A stretch of DNA of 64,000 bases. Origin: Nitrospiraceae bacterium. GTDB lineage: Bacteria > Nitrospirota > Thermodesulfovibrionia > Thermodesulfovibrionales > UBA1546. Each line of letters begins with the position of its first letter. Position 1 is the first letter of the stretch. Shown piece after piece: positions 55,296 through 64,000 of the stretch. The stretch is taken from NCBI GenBank assembly GCA_021373015.1, contig JAJFTJ010000021.1:43545-107544 (forward strand), given 5' to 3'. Made by a program: the position numbers and the translations under genes. The notes beneath the pieces are model-generated. The model worked only from the letters and a program-made list of their open reading frames with translations. It made no database searches and was not told where the DNA came from.

Positions 55296-55401
55296 ACAGA
55301 TAAGGGTATCACGTTTTCGCTCATTCTCGGTCGGATCGCCCTCCGAGGTGAATCTGCCTATGGCATATTCAAATCCGCTCAAGCGCAATACCCTTGTCTG
55401 T
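55296..55401. repeat. Palindromic repeat element, copy 2
   Basis: This is a 106-bp element. The outer arms ACAGATAAGGGTAT (55296-55309) and ATACCCTTGTCTGT (55388-55401) are inverted repeats with one mismatch in 14. The core has TTTTCGCTCATTCTCGGTCG and GCCCTCCGAGG, then GAATCTGCC-TAT-GGCATATTC and CCGCTCAAGCG. These core words match copy 1 at 4395-4539, while the outer arms differ. It lies between tRNA-Val and the 3' end of moeA (stop at 55411) and may also act as a terminator. Confidence 0.75.
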
Positions 55402-55410
55402 CTGGTTTTT

Positions 55411-56682
55411 CTAAAAAAACAATCTTACTTCTACTGATTCACCCTGCTCTAATCCAAGTTTCATTAATGGTATTACCACAATCCCATCAGCCTTAACAAG
55501 AGTTGTTATCAATCCGGATTTTCCAAGTATGGGATTTGCCCATATTTCATTGTTTCTTTTCTCAAGACTGACTCGTATATAATCTTCCCTGCCGGAGCTC
55601 GATGATACATTCTTGGACATCTTTGCAATCACAAAAGGCTTTTTGTCTATTATTTTTTTTTGTTCATGACCTGTAAGTTTTTTCAAAACAGGTTCTATAA
55701 ACTGTTGGAAACACACAGTGATGGCTGCAGGATGCCCCGGAAGTCCGAAAACCGGTTTGTTATTTATAAGACCGCCTATCATTGGTTTACCGGGTTTTAT
55801 TGAAACGCCGTGAAAAAGCACACCCGGGGTTCCAATATCATTTATTATCTTTGCTGTCATATCACGCGTTCCAACAGAGCTTCCGCCTGTAATAAGAACC
55901 ATGTCAGTTGTTTTCAAGGAGTCCTCAACGCTTTTTTTAATAACAGAATATTCATCGCGAAATATGCCTTGCTTTGCAGGTTCACATCCGGCCTCAAGTA
56001 TCAAGCCTGAGAGATTAAATGAATTTATGTCTCTTACCTGTCCTTCATTAGCATCACTTGCTGCTGAGACAATCTCGTCACCGGTGGAAATAATAGAAAC
56101 CTTAGGTTTATCGTATATCTTTACTTTTGTTATCCCAAGTCCTGCTAAAGCTCCTATGTCCTGTGGTCTAAGCCTATGTCCTTTTTTGAGCACGAGTTCA
56201 TCTTTTTTTATGTCCTCGCCTTTTTGTATAACATTTTCGCCCGGCGCAGCAGGTTTTAAAACCTCGATCATTTTTTCATCAATACTCTGCGTATGTTCTA
56301 CCATAACAACAGCATCAGCATTGACAGGAAGCATTCCTCCTGTTGCAATTTTCACCGCTTCATTTTTATTAATAACTGCTGATGGGATTGTGCCCATTAA
56401 TATTTCACCTGCGACATTCAGATAGGAAGGCAGTCCTTCTGTTGCTCCAAATGTATCTGATGATACAACTGCATACCCGTCAACAGTCGAACGTGCAAAA
56501 GACGGAAGGTCTTCAGTTGAGTGAATATCTTTGGAAAGAATCCTGCACAAGGCATCTTGTATATTGAGAGTTGATTCGGAAGGCAGAAGAGGAGATAATT
56601 TTTCAAAAATAATATCGAGCGCTTTTTCAGCAGTGATAATCTCTTCTCTTCCTAACATGTCGCGCATGTGTTTTAATAGCAT
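55411..56682 (-). CDS. moeA: Molybdopterin molybdenumtransferase
   Basis: MoeA inserts Mo (or W) into molybdopterin. The 423-residue protein has the standard three-domain layout with FARSTVDGYAVVSSDTF, ATGGMLPVNADAVVMVEHTQ, SIISTGDEIV, TGGSSVGTRDMT, and GLPGHPAAITVCFQ. The Mo cofactor would serve FdhA. It is the second moeA-like gene of the window (the first is fused to a PBP domain). The start is taken at MLLKHMRD; a later Met is possible. Confidence 0.94.
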   Translation of the reverse strand: MLLKHMRDMLGREEIITAEKALDIIFEKLSPLLPSESTLNIQDALCRILSKDIHSTEDLPSFARSTVDGYAVVSSDTFGATEGLPSYLNVAGEILMGTIPSAVINKNEAVKIATGGMLPVNADAVVMVEHTQSIDEKMIEVLKPAAPGENVIQKGEDIKKDELVLKKGHRLRPQDIGALAGLGITKVKIYDKPKVSIISTGDEIVSAASDANEGQVRDINSFNLSGLILEAGCEPAKQGIFRDEYSVIKKSVEDSLKTTDMVLITGGSSVGTRDMTAKIINDIGTPGVLFHGVSIKPGKPMIGGLINNKPVFGLPGHPAAITVCFQQFIEPVLKKLTGHEQKKIIDKKPFVIAKMSKNVSSSSGREDYIRVSLEKRNNEIWANPILGKSGLITTLVKADGIVVIPLMKLGLEQGESVEVRLFF

Positions 56683-56727
56683 TTTGAGAAGTGATTAGTC
56701 AATCATCTCAATATTTTTGTAATATCT

Positions 56728-57480
56728 TCAAGAAAGCTTATGTACCTTCTTATATGTATGACTGCCAAGCGGATTTTCTTTCAGAACAGTTGACTTACGA
56801 CCATTTTGAAGAAGGTCAACCATCATGTACAAGGATTCATCATGAAATTTTTTTATCTGTTCTTTTTTAAATTTCGGATTAATAGAAAATTTTCTGTCCA
56901 TAAAACTACTGAACTTTTTTTGATGCAGACCTGACAGCAAAACTACACTCTTAAAAATCCGCTTGTTTGTTTTAAAAGAAAAAACAAATCTTTCGAGCGA
57001 TTTTTCGAGAAACAAATCGTTTCTCAGCTGAACTTTTCTATCTATCGCTATTGCCTGAAACCAGTAGCTTTTATCAACAAGGCTGTCTGCTTTAAGTTCA
57101 AGGAATGTGTGACTGACATTTTTTCTTCCATTAGTAAGTTTTTTGTGGGCAACGGTATCAGCTGCAAGATGAGTTAAATAGCCATACGCAAATGCCTTTT
57201 GCTGATGGGTCTTTGCAGAGTCAAACAGATTGAGTGCAACTTCCCAGCTGTGAGAACTTTTTTCATTAGGAAGATATTTCTTACCGACAATCATGTCGGC
57301 CATAAGATTGCCGTAGAGAAAATCATTTCTGTATTTTCTGATAAGTGCATATACACATGCAGGAAGCAAAGAACCAAGATAATACACTTCGCTGCCCAGG
57401 TATATGTGTGTTAATGGTCCCCATGCTAATGCATTTGAAGGAACAATAATAAATAAAAAAATCGTCAGGAGCTTAATCAT
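56728..57480 (-). CDS. Zinc-dependent phospholipase C-like exported protein
   Basis: The 250-residue protein has a signal peptide (residues ~1-18) ending NALAWGPLTH, so Trp1 of the mature chain would be a zinc ligand as in phospholipase C. Further candidate ligands are HLAADTVAH (~110) and the following H/E residues, as in the Zn_dep_PLPC family. Substrate unknown. It lies between moeA and a GYD-domain gene. Confidence 0.82.
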   Translation of the reverse strand: MIKLLTIFLFIIVPSNALAWGPLTHIYLGSEVYYLGSLLPACVYALIRKYRNDFLYGNLMADMIVGKKYLPNEKSSHSWEVALNLFDSAKTHQQKAFAYGYLTHLAADTVAHKKLTNGRKNVSHTFLELKADSLVDKSYWFQAIAIDRKVQLRNDLFLEKSLERFVFSFKTNKRIFKSVVLLSGLHQKKFSSFMDRKFSINPKFKKEQIKKFHDESLYMMVDLLQNGRKSTVLKENPLGSHTYKKVHKLS

Positions 57481-57535
57481 TGCTTATTTGATAAATAATA
57501 AACTTATCTATTATGGTAACAAATAGAACAAAGAA

Positions 57536-57569
57536 ATTTCTATTCTATTTTGGAAGGGGGAATAGAAAT
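57536..57569 (-). terminator. Possible hairpin after the GYD gene
   Basis: ATTTCTATTC (57536-57545) and GAATAGAAAT (57560-57569) form a perfect 10-bp stem with a 14-base loop. It begins at the stop of the GYD gene. There is only a weak T-run, so termination is unsure. Confidence 0.4.
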
Positions 57570-57853
57570 CACTTTATGTTTTTTATAAAATTCTCCACTG
57601 GAACAGCAGCAAGCGTAAGAAGCTGAACTGAACCTCTCGAACCAAGTTCTACCGACATTTTCATAACTGCATCGTTATCAGGCGCCTCGACAATATTCAC
57701 AAAATCGTAAGGACCCAGAACCGCAAACTGTTGTTTTACTTTCACTCCCATTTTCTCCAGTTCTTTATTTACTTCAAGTATTCTTTCGGGTTTTTCCTTT
57801 ATTGTTTTTCTTCCTTCGTCAGTGAGAGTGCTGAGGATAACATAACTTGCCAT
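57569..57853 (-). CDS. GYD domain protein
   Basis: The 94-residue protein has the family signature MASYVILSTLTDEGRKTIKE, GVKVKQQFAVLGPYDFVNIVEAPDND and LGSRGSVQLLTLAAVP. GYD proteins are small ferredoxin-fold proteins of unknown function. An AGGAGG ribosome site is present. Upstream gap 57854-58020 (167 bases) holds little besides a weak inverted repeat. Confidence 0.9.
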   Translation of the reverse strand: MASYVILSTLTDEGRKTIKEKPERILEVNKELEKMGVKVKQQFAVLGPYDFVNIVEAPDNDAVMKMSVELGSRGSVQLLTLAAVPVENFIKNIK

Positions 57854-58020
57854 GAATACCTCCTTTCAAACAATTTAATGGTATGAAAATCAGGAGAACC
57901 CCCTTCCTGAAAAACTTATACTCCTGTTCATTGATTATGTCAAACACAAAAATATCAGAATTTATGTTTGACAGATAATAATTAAAGTGATATATTTTAA
58001 AAAACTTTAGGAGGATTAAA

Positions 58021-58155
58021 ATGGCATGTAAAGCAGGTCACAAAGGTAAAGCTAAATGCAGTGCAAAAAAGAAGGTTGTAAAGAAAAAGGCAGTAAAAAA
58101 GAAAGTGGCAAAGAAAAAAGCAGTAAAGAAGAAAACAGCAAAAAAGAAGAAATAA
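58021..58155 (+). CDS. Small lysine-rich histone H1-like peptide
   Basis: A 44-residue ORF starts MACKAGHKGKAKCSAKKK and continues as tandem KKKAV/KKKVA/KKKT units. More than half the residues are Lys. An AGGAGG ribosome site sits 7 bases before the ATG. The N-terminal C3, H7 and C13 could bind metal; the tail should bind nucleic acid non-specifically. It resembles histone H1-like C-terminal peptides. Function is inference. Confidence 0.7.
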   Translation: MACKAGHKGKAKCSAKKKVVKKKAVKKKVAKKKAVKKKTAKKKK

Positions 58156-58184
58156 GTTAAGTAATTTTTAAACAGTCAGTTGTT

Positions 58185-58982
58185 TTATAGGCCCAATGGG
58201 CTTGTGAACCAAGAAGGGGTTTCAGTAGTTGCATCGGAATTTTCTTTTCTGCCGCCTGAATTTAATTCACCATTAAATTCAGGTGCAACTACTCCCCTTT
58301 TTACCATTATTTCATAGATAAGATTAGCCCTCGATGTTGCATAATTTGAATCACTCAATGGATTGTATCTCTTTGGATTTGGCAAAACCACAGCAAGCCT
58401 CGCTGCTTCCATCGGAGCAAGTTCTGAAGCAGATTTGTTGTAGTAATATTTTGATGCTGCCTGAATTCCGAATATTCCGTTATCGCCCCACTCTATAACA
58501 TTAAGATAGAGTTCAAGTATTCTTTTTTTCGAAAGGCTTTTTTCTATTCTCCATGTGAGTATAGCTTCTTTAATCTTTCGAATCGGATTTTTTGACGGTG
58601 TAAGGTAAAGATTTTTTACCAGCTGTTGTGAGATAGTGCTTCCGCCTGCCTTGAATTTTCCTGTCTTAAAATCTTTCTCAAGAGCCTTTTCCAGCGCCTC
58701 GTAATCAAAACCTTCATGACTCCAGAATTTGTCGTCCTCTGCGATTAAAACAGCTTTTATAAGATATGGTGATATTTGAGAAAGCGGGATCCATTCCTGC
58801 TGAATATTATAATGTTTTCCTTTTTTCTCCCATTCTTCTTCTCTGTACTCCATAAATGACGTTTTCTTTGGATTCTCTTTTCTGAGCTTGGAGATATTGG
58901 GATGTACAAGAAAATATACAACAGGAATAATAAATAAAATAAAAATTGCAGCAGCTATTTTTTTAAAATTTATCTTTCTCAT
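58185..58982 (-). CDS. mtgA: Monofunctional biosynthetic peptidoglycan transglycosylase
   Basis: The 265-residue protein has one N-terminal membrane helix and a GT51 domain: LIAEDDKFWSHEGFDYEA with the catalytic Glu, KAGGSTISQQLVKNLYL and RKIKEAILTWRIEKSLSKKRILELYLNVIEWG. It polymerises lipid II. No transpeptidase domain is present, so the monofunctional name is right. The C-terminal ~35 residues after RGVVAPEF are poorly conserved. Confidence 0.94.
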   Translation of the reverse strand: MRKINFKKIAAAIFILFIIPVVYFLVHPNISKLRKENPKKTSFMEYREEEWEKKGKHYNIQQEWIPLSQISPYLIKAVLIAEDDKFWSHEGFDYEALEKALEKDFKTGKFKAGGSTISQQLVKNLYLTPSKNPIRKIKEAILTWRIEKSLSKKRILELYLNVIEWGDNGIFGIQAASKYYYNKSASELAPMEAARLAVVLPNPKRYNPLSDSNYATSRANLIYEIMVKRGVVAPEFNGELNSGGRKENSDATTETPSWFTSPLGL

Positions 58983-59023
58983 TTTGATTCTTGGTCTATC
59001 AGGCAGGCACTGATTAGTTTTTG

Positions 59024-59788
59024 TTAAAGGTTTAAAATCCCCATGCCGTTTCCTAGAAAATATGCATTTTTGATTGCATTGTCAATATAATCCTTTGCCA
59101 TCTTTACTGCTTCAATAATCTCATATCCCTTTGCAAGATAAACGGTTATTGCTGCAGAAAAAGCGCAGCCAGTGCCATGAAATTCTCCTCTTATTTTTTC
59201 AGACTCAAATCTTTTAAATTCTTCACCGTCATAAAATAAATCAACCGCTGAATCTTTTAAATGTCCGCCTGTTATTATAACAGCTTTTGTCCCCATGTTT
59301 TTCAGTATCCTTGCAGACTTTTTCATGTCATTTTCGTTTTTTATGCCAATGCCTGTCAGCAGTGATGCCTCGTACATATTCGGAGTGATCACAGCAGCAA
59401 TAGGAATCAGAATATCCTTGACAGTACTAATTAAATTATCATCAGCAAGACTCATTCCTGAAGAAGACACTGCAACAGGATCTATCACAAGATTGCTAAG
59501 CGAATATTTTTTTATTCTTTCAGTAACTGCCTCAACGATCCATTTGTTGAAAAGCATGCCTGTTTTTAATGCATCAGGTTTTATATCTTCCAGAAGCACG
59601 TCCATCTGTCCTGCAAAAAAATCTTTATCGATGGATGACAGAGATTTCACTTTCATTGTATTTTGTGCTGTAAGCGCTGTTGGAATTGAAAGCCCATGAA
59701 TACCTAATGACTTAAATACTCTAATGTCTGCCTGAAGTCCTGCACCGCCTGTTGGATCAGAACCTGCTATTGTCAGAGCTGCTTTCAT
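59024..59788 (-). CDS. thiD: Hydroxymethylpyrimidine (phosphate) kinase
   Basis: ThiD phosphorylates HMP and HMP-P in thiamine synthesis. The 254-residue protein has ALTIAGSDPTGGAGLQADI at the start, VIDPVAVSSSGM, ITPNMYEASLLTGI, and GTGCAFSAAITVYLAKG. No other thi genes are nearby. It follows mtgA's upstream side by 41 bases on the same strand. Confidence 0.95.
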   Translation of the reverse strand: MKAALTIAGSDPTGGAGLQADIRVFKSLGIHGLSIPTALTAQNTMKVKSLSSIDKDFFAGQMDVLLEDIKPDALKTGMLFNKWIVEAVTERIKKYSLSNLVIDPVAVSSSGMSLADDNLISTVKDILIPIAAVITPNMYEASLLTGIGIKNENDMKKSARILKNMGTKAVIITGGHLKDSAVDLFYDGEEFKRFESEKIRGEFHGTGCAFSAAITVYLAKGYEIIEAVKMAKDYIDNAIKNAYFLGNGMGILNL

Positions 59789-59844
59789 TCTGAATTATAC
59801 AATCGGCCGAAGCCTCATGACAAGTTATTGTCTTTTCGCAAGCT

Positions 59845-60969
59845 ATGATATGTGATATCATTTATCCCATGGAACATGTATTAGACAGCAGATATAAAAA
59901 CATAAAGGAATATGGATTCCCTGAAGTGTTTCTGGGCATCTGTAATTCTAAAAAAACAGGAACTCTGCATCTTAAGAATTGGCCCGCTGAAAAGAATATT
60001 TATATCAAAAACGGAAAGATCATTTTTGCTTCATCAAATATTGAAGAAGATTGTCTGGGAATAAGCCTTCTTACAAAAGGCAAGATCACAGTAAGCCAGT
60101 ATTATGAATCTATACAGATATTGAAAAAAACCGGCAAACAGCATGGGACAATACTGATAGAAAAAGGCTATCTGTCAAAAGAAGAAGTAACAAGCGCAGT
60201 AAAAAAACATATTGAGGAAATAATATTAGGGATATTCAGATGGGGAGGAGGCTATCTGTTTTTTGAAGAAGCTCCTTTCAGCATCGATGAGTCTATAATT
60301 CTCGAATCTGAAGTCTCCCCTTTAATATATAAAGGCATAAAGAACATAGACAGCTTCCCACAGATAAGAAATGCTCTTCCGTTGAGCACAGTTCTGCATC
60401 CTTCTGCTGACTCTGACAAAACAATAAAAAAATTAAAGATCACATCTGATGAAGAAAAAGTTTTAGCATTGCTGGACGGCAAACGAAGTATTCTGGACAT
60501 TCTTAAATACTTGAGAGGAAACGATCTAGAGATACTTAAATTTTTATACACTCTAAAGACAATAGGTGCAGCTTTCGAAGAAGATCGCCATGATACAAGC
60601 AGAGAGTTTCTGAATGATGTTACGAGGCCTACAAACAGTCCTGAGATACTTTACAAAAAAGGGATCGAACTTTTCATGAACAGAAAATTTGACCAGTCAA
60701 CCGATATTTTTCATATGGCAGTAGATTTAAATCCCCAGAAAGCAATGTATCATTTCTATCTTGGACTCTCTTTTCTTAATTCATCCAAGTTCGAAGAAGC
60801 TGAAAGGGCGCTGCTCAAAGCAGTCGAGATCGAACCATTCAATGATGATTTCTATACAGAGCTTGGGATTTTATATGAGAAAAAAGGTCTGTGCGACAAA
60901 GCAAAAAAAACTTTTGAGTTTGCTCTCAGGATCAATCCTCATAATGAAAGAGCAAGAGAATCTCTATAA
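59845..60969 (+). CDS. DUF4388 (PATAN) domain protein with TPR repeats
   Basis: The protein of up to 374 residues starts with a PATAN/DUF4388-type domain (~15-120: GICNSKKTGTLHLKN, NIYIKNGKIIFASSN, LEKGYLSKEEV). A winged-helix-like middle follows (~195-235: SDEEKVLALLDGKRSILDILKYLRG), then TPR repeats (~265-370: PEILYKKGIELFMNRKFDQSTDIFHMAVDLNP). DUF4388 proteins are often linked to response regulators or c-di-GMP systems. ATG at 59845 or 59869; no good ribosome site for either. Confidence 0.82.
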   Translation: MICDIIYPMEHVLDSRYKNIKEYGFPEVFLGICNSKKTGTLHLKNWPAEKNIYIKNGKIIFASSNIEEDCLGISLLTKGKITVSQYYESIQILKKTGKQHGTILIEKGYLSKEEVTSAVKKHIEEIILGIFRWGGGYLFFEEAPFSIDESIILESEVSPLIYKGIKNIDSFPQIRNALPLSTVLHPSADSDKTIKKLKITSDEEKVLALLDGKRSILDILKYLRGNDLEILKFLYTLKTIGAAFEEDRHDTSREFLNDVTRPTNSPEILYKKGIELFMNRKFDQSTDIFHMAVDLNPQKAMYHFYLGLSFLNSSKFEEAERALLKAVEIEPFNDDFYTELGILYEKKGLCDKAKKTFEFALRINPHNERARESL

Positions 60970-61129
60970 CATAAAGTTTTTTATAGCTGCATAAAAATTT
61001 AAAATCGCAAAAAAGACTCAAAAATCTTTACTGGCTGTTCTCCTTTGTGTTAACATTTTTTATAAGTTCCCTCCATATTTGCTGGCGTTTTAGCAAAGCC
61101 CAAATTAAAAACTTAGGAGGTTTTACAGG

Positions 61130-61987
61130 ATGCTGATAATAGGTGAGAAGCTCAGCATAATAGCAAAAAGAGTCCGGGAAGCAATGCTGAAGAAAGACAA
61201 GGCTCCGATACAGGAGATTGCTGTGTCTCAATGGAAAGCCGGCTCAGGAATGATTGACGCAAACATAGGTCCAGCAGAAGATAATGGTGAAGATCTAATG
61301 CAGTGGATGGTGACAACTATTCAGGAGGTAGTACCCCTTCCAGTATGTCTTGACACAACAAACGCAAAGGCTATCGAAGCCGGGCTTAAAATCCATAACA
61401 ATAAATGGGGAAGACCTCTGATAAATTCAACATCAAACGATCCTGAGAGATTCCCTATATTAGAGCTCGGCGCCAGATATAATGCTCAGGTAATAGGCCT
61501 GACCGTTGGGAAAGGCGGACTTCCTGCCGACGCTGAAGAGAGGGCTGCTATTGCAGCTGAGATTATGGCAAGGGCTATGGAATATGGATTGCCGCTTGAA
61601 GATTTATATCTTGATCCTCTTGTGCTTCAGATAGCAACTTCGCAGGATCACGCACGCAAGGTTATCGAGGCTGTGAAAATGTTCAGAGAGATGAACGATC
61701 CACCGATGAAAACCGTAGTAGGCCTGAGCAATATTTCTAACGGCTGTCCTAAACACATAAGACCAATTTTAAATAAACACTATTTTATAATGCTGGCGAA
61801 TGCTGGCTTGACTGCAGCCATTGCTGATGCGGTTGAGATGAAGGAAGCGGTGAAGGAGAAAAAAATCATCGACGACGTTATGTCAGGAAAGAAAATCGAC
61901 GATGCTGACAAGATGGCAGAGATAAAAAAAACAGTGGATGTGATAATGGGAAGAACCCTTTACGCACATTCATATTTAGAGATGTAA
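61130..61987 (+). CDS. acsE: Methyltetrahydrofolate:corrinoid/iron-sulfur protein methyltransferase
   Basis: AcsE moves the methyl group from methyl-H4folate to the cobalt of the corrinoid/iron-sulfur protein in the acetyl-CoA pathway. The 285-residue TIM-barrel (pterin-binding) protein has GEKLSIIAKRV, GMIDANIGPAED, PVCLDTTNAKAIEAGL, NSTSNDPERF, DPLVLQIATSQDHA and VGLSNISNGC. AGGAGG precedes the ATG by 9 bases. It is first of acsE-acsD-acsC in the same direction. Confidence 0.93.
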   Translation: MLIIGEKLSIIAKRVREAMLKKDKAPIQEIAVSQWKAGSGMIDANIGPAEDNGEDLMQWMVTTIQEVVPLPVCLDTTNAKAIEAGLKIHNNKWGRPLINSTSNDPERFPILELGARYNAQVIGLTVGKGGLPADAEERAAIAAEIMARAMEYGLPLEDLYLDPLVLQIATSQDHARKVIEAVKMFREMNDPPMKTVVGLSNISNGCPKHIRPILNKHYFIMLANAGLTAAIADAVEMKEAVKEKKIIDDVMSGKKIDDADKMAEIKKTVDVIMGRTLYAHSYLEM

Positions 61988-62020
61988 AAAAAAATAAAAA
62001 TACTTTCACGAGGAGGTAAA

Positions 62021-62965
62021 ATGGCTTTTGTTGCTCCAAAAGAAAGCTATTCAGGAAAAGTATATCAGGTAAATATAGGCACAGGTCCTAATGCCGTGAA
62101 TTTTGGCGGTGAAAATGTGCTTCCATTTCATTCATTTGAAGGAACGACTCCAAATCATCCTCTGATCGCATATGAGATACAAGATGTTCCTCCAACAGAC
62201 TGGCCGGAGAACGTTCAAAAACCATACAACGGTTGTTCTGACGATCCCGTAAAATGGGCAAAGTTCTGCCAAGACGATCTCAAGGCAAAGGCCATCGCGC
62301 TAAGACTTGTAGGAACACATCCAGACAGAGAAAACAGAAGCGCTGAAGAAGCTGCAAAAACAGTAAAAGATGTGCTCTCGGCAGTCAATGTTCCACTCAT
62401 AATCCTTGGGAGCAATCACAGCGAAAAAGATTCATCGGTTTTGATTGCTGCAGCCGAGGCTTCAAAAGATAAAAATTGCATAATCGGCAAAGCGCAGGAA
62501 GCAAACTACAAAACAATAGCTGCCGCAGCAATGGCTAACAATCACAAACTTGTCGCAATGTCAGAGCTTGACATCAATCTCTCAAAACAGCTTAACATTC
62601 TCATAACACAGATGGGTTTTGACAAAGAGAAGATCATAACAGACCCGATGTGTTCTGCTCTGGGATACGGACTTGAATACACCTATTCGGTTATGGAAAG
62701 AATAAGGCTTGCAGCTTTAACACAGAATGATATGACAATGCAGCCTCCAATGCTTGCTGATGTTGGTATGTACGTATGGAAGGTCAAAGAGACACAGGCA
62801 AGCGAATCAGACGTCCCGCAGTGGGGCGATGCTGAAAAAAGGGGAATAACATGGGAAGCAGTAACTGCAGCAGGACTGCTTGTGGCAGGAGCTGAACTTC
62901 TTATAATGAGGCATCCAAAAGCAATAGAAGCAGTAGAAAAACTCATTGCTGAGTTCGGAGGATAA
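62021..62965 (+). CDS. acsD: Corrinoid/iron-sulfur protein small subunit
   Basis: AcsD is the small subunit of the CFeSP, which carries methyl-cobamide to acetyl-CoA synthase. The 314-residue protein has GGENVLPFHSFEG, YEIQDVPPTDWPENVQKPY, LRLVGTHPDRENRS, ELDINLSKQLNILITQ, ITDPMCSALGYGLEYTYSVMERIRLAAL and GITWEAVTAAGLLVAGAELL. It lies between acsE (33-base gap) and acsC (1-base gap). An AGGAGG ribosome site is present. Confidence 0.94.
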   Translation: MAFVAPKESYSGKVYQVNIGTGPNAVNFGGENVLPFHSFEGTTPNHPLIAYEIQDVPPTDWPENVQKPYNGCSDDPVKWAKFCQDDLKAKAIALRLVGTHPDRENRSAEEAAKTVKDVLSAVNVPLIILGSNHSEKDSSVLIAAAEASKDKNCIIGKAQEANYKTIAAAAMANNHKLVAMSELDINLSKQLNILITQMGFDKEKIITDPMCSALGYGLEYTYSVMERIRLAALTQNDMTMQPPMLADVGMYVWKVKETQASESDVPQWGDAEKRGITWEAVTAAGLLVAGAELLIMRHPKAIEAVEKLIAEFGG

Positions 62966-62966
62966 T

Positions 62967-64000
62967 ATGGCTCTAACAGGCGTTGAAATATTCAAATTAC
63001 TGCCAAAGACCAACTGTAAAAAATGCGGACATCCGACATGTCTTGCATTTGCTATGAAACTCGCGCAGCGTCAGGTCACTATTGACCTTTGTCCTGATGT
63101 CTCGGAAGAATCGAAGAGAATGCTGGGAGACGCATCAGCTCCCCCTGTAAGACCTATAACCTTTGGTACAGGTGATAAGGCTGTAAAAATGGGTGAAGAA
63201 ACTGTTTTGTTCAGACATGAGAAAAAATTCGTTAATCCATGCGCACTAGCTGTTGAGATAAAAGACACTCTTTCTGAAGCTGATATCAAAAAGAAGATCG
63301 AAGAAATAAAAACATCGGAGATTGACAGGGTCGGACAAAAACTCAGAATAGACGCAATAGCATTAACAAATGAATCGTCAGAAAAAATAAAATTTGAAAC
63401 AGCGGCAAAAATCATTGCAGAAAATGCCGGCGAGATACCAGTGATGCTGTCAACTACCGATCCTGCTTCCGCTGAAGCAGCAGTAAAACATTTTGCAGGC
63501 AAAAAACCAATAATCTATGGAGCGAATGCGTCAAATGCCGAGGCCATGGCAAATATCGCAAAAACAGAAAAAGCTATACTCGGTGTTGTTGAAACTGGAC
63601 TTGATGAACTCTCAACGCTTACTGAGAAGATAAAATCACTAGGCGTAGAAGATATGGTTATAGACTCAGGCGCAAAAAAAGTAAAAGATATAATCGAGAA
63701 TAACACCGTAATAAGACGTGCAGCAATAAAAAAGAATTTCAAGCCGCTCGGTTATCCTGTTGTTAACTTTGTCCAGAGAGAAGACAGCCTCTACGAAACA
63801 CTCATTGCGTCGATAGGCATAACAAAATATGCGTCTATCATCGTTTTGAGCAGCATCGAGAAATGGAAAAACATCGCCTTGTTCACTTTAAGACAGAACG
63901 TATATACAGATCCTCAGGTGCCGATGCAGGTTGAACAAAAGATATATAAGATCGGAGAGCCTACGACAGATTCGCCTCTGGCGATCACGACAAATTTCTC
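62967..64000 (+). CDS. acsC: Corrinoid/iron-sulfur protein large subunit, partial
   Basis: AcsC holds the 4Fe-4S cluster and, with the C-terminal domain, the corrinoid of CFeSP. The open frame runs from ATG 62967 to the window end (about 344 codons; the family is about 450). The N-terminal cluster motif is NCKKCGHPTCLAFAMKLA (about residues 17-33), preceded by EIFKLLPKT. The TIM-barrel part follows, with DAIALTNES and VEDMVIDSG. The C-terminal cobamide domain is cut off. A GGAGGAT ribosome site lies 5 bases before the ATG. Confidence 0.93.
   Translation, partial: MALTGVEIFKLLPKTNCKKCGHPTCLAFAMKLAQRQVTIDLCPDVSEESKRMLGDASAPPVRPITFGTGDKAVKMGEETVLFRHEKKFVNPCALAVEIKDTLSEADIKKKIEEIKTSEIDRVGQKLRIDAIALTNESSEKIKFETAAKIIAENAGEIPVMLSTTDPASAEAAVKHFAGKKPIIYGANASNAEAMANIAKTEKAILGVVETGLDELSTLTEKIKSLGVEDMVIDSGAKKVKDIIENNTVIRRAAIKKNFKPLGYPVVNFVQREDSLYETLIASIGITKYASIIVLSSIEKWKNIALFTLRQNVYTDPQVPMQVEQKIYKIGEPTTDSPLAITTNF

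Overview
The window is an AT-rich bacterial chromosome segment with about 60 densely packed genes. It has no phage, IS transposase or CRISPR array. The gene set suggests an anaerobe of the Nitrospirota/Thermodesulfovibrio type; this is inference from gene content, not a phylogenetic result. It carries acetyl-CoA (Wood-Ljungdahl) pathway genes, a selenocysteine-type formate dehydrogenase, an archaeal-style three-part glutamate synthase, and an NrpR-type nitrogen regulator in a bacterial context.

Layout: 1-3159 (minus) holds a partial transketolase, pyrF and dcd. 3280-6026 (plus) holds a small helical protein, a cysteine-rich mini-ORF with no normal start, and a LemA/TPM/TPM envelope cluster. 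6043-8726 (minus) encodes a lipoprotein, a GGDEF protein and an OmpA-like lipoprotein. 8837-9796 (plus) encodes acylphosphatase and a lone MshEN protein. 9829-14272 (minus) holds a PCYCGC-type protein that reads through an in-frame UGA, CopA, a MoeB/ThiF protein, a small DsrE-like protein and a LigD phosphoesterase. 14423-15671 (plus) is an ArsR/NapH-like/zinc-ribbon operon. 15715-27445 is a nitrogen-assimilation block: nrpR-glnB-glnA, an FMN glutamate-synthase-like gene, a KaiC-like/XRE/cupin regulator, and gltB1-gltB2-gltB3D behind a leader that looks like an attenuator.

27466-30177 is a selenocysteine formate dehydrogenase with a clear SECIS. Next come csp, hom, alaC, lipA, an EamA transporter, scpB, an NlpC/P60 hydrolase, a MoeA fusion, a three-gene sensory cluster (39158-44226), and an AI-2E-type permease. 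The translation block 46139-53825 holds pheT, pheS, rplT, rpmI, infC and thrS. infC and thrS both seem to start at near-cognate codons (AUA, AUU). The end of the window holds tRNA-Val, moeA, a phospholipase-like protein, a lysine-rich peptide, mtgA, thiD, a PATAN/TPR protein and acsE-acsD-acsC (the last is cut by the window end).

The strongest unusual signals are: (1) a second likely selenoprotein, a PCYCGC protein beside copA, with UGA at the first position of a CxxC motif and a hairpin at the right distance; the fdhA gene shows independently that the genome probably decodes UGA as Sec. (2) A promoter plus mutually exclusive hairpins ahead of the glutamate synthase operon. (3) Two copies of a palindromic repeat with a shared core but different outer arms, one of which supplies the start of a protein. 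(4) Near-cognate starts of thrS and infC.
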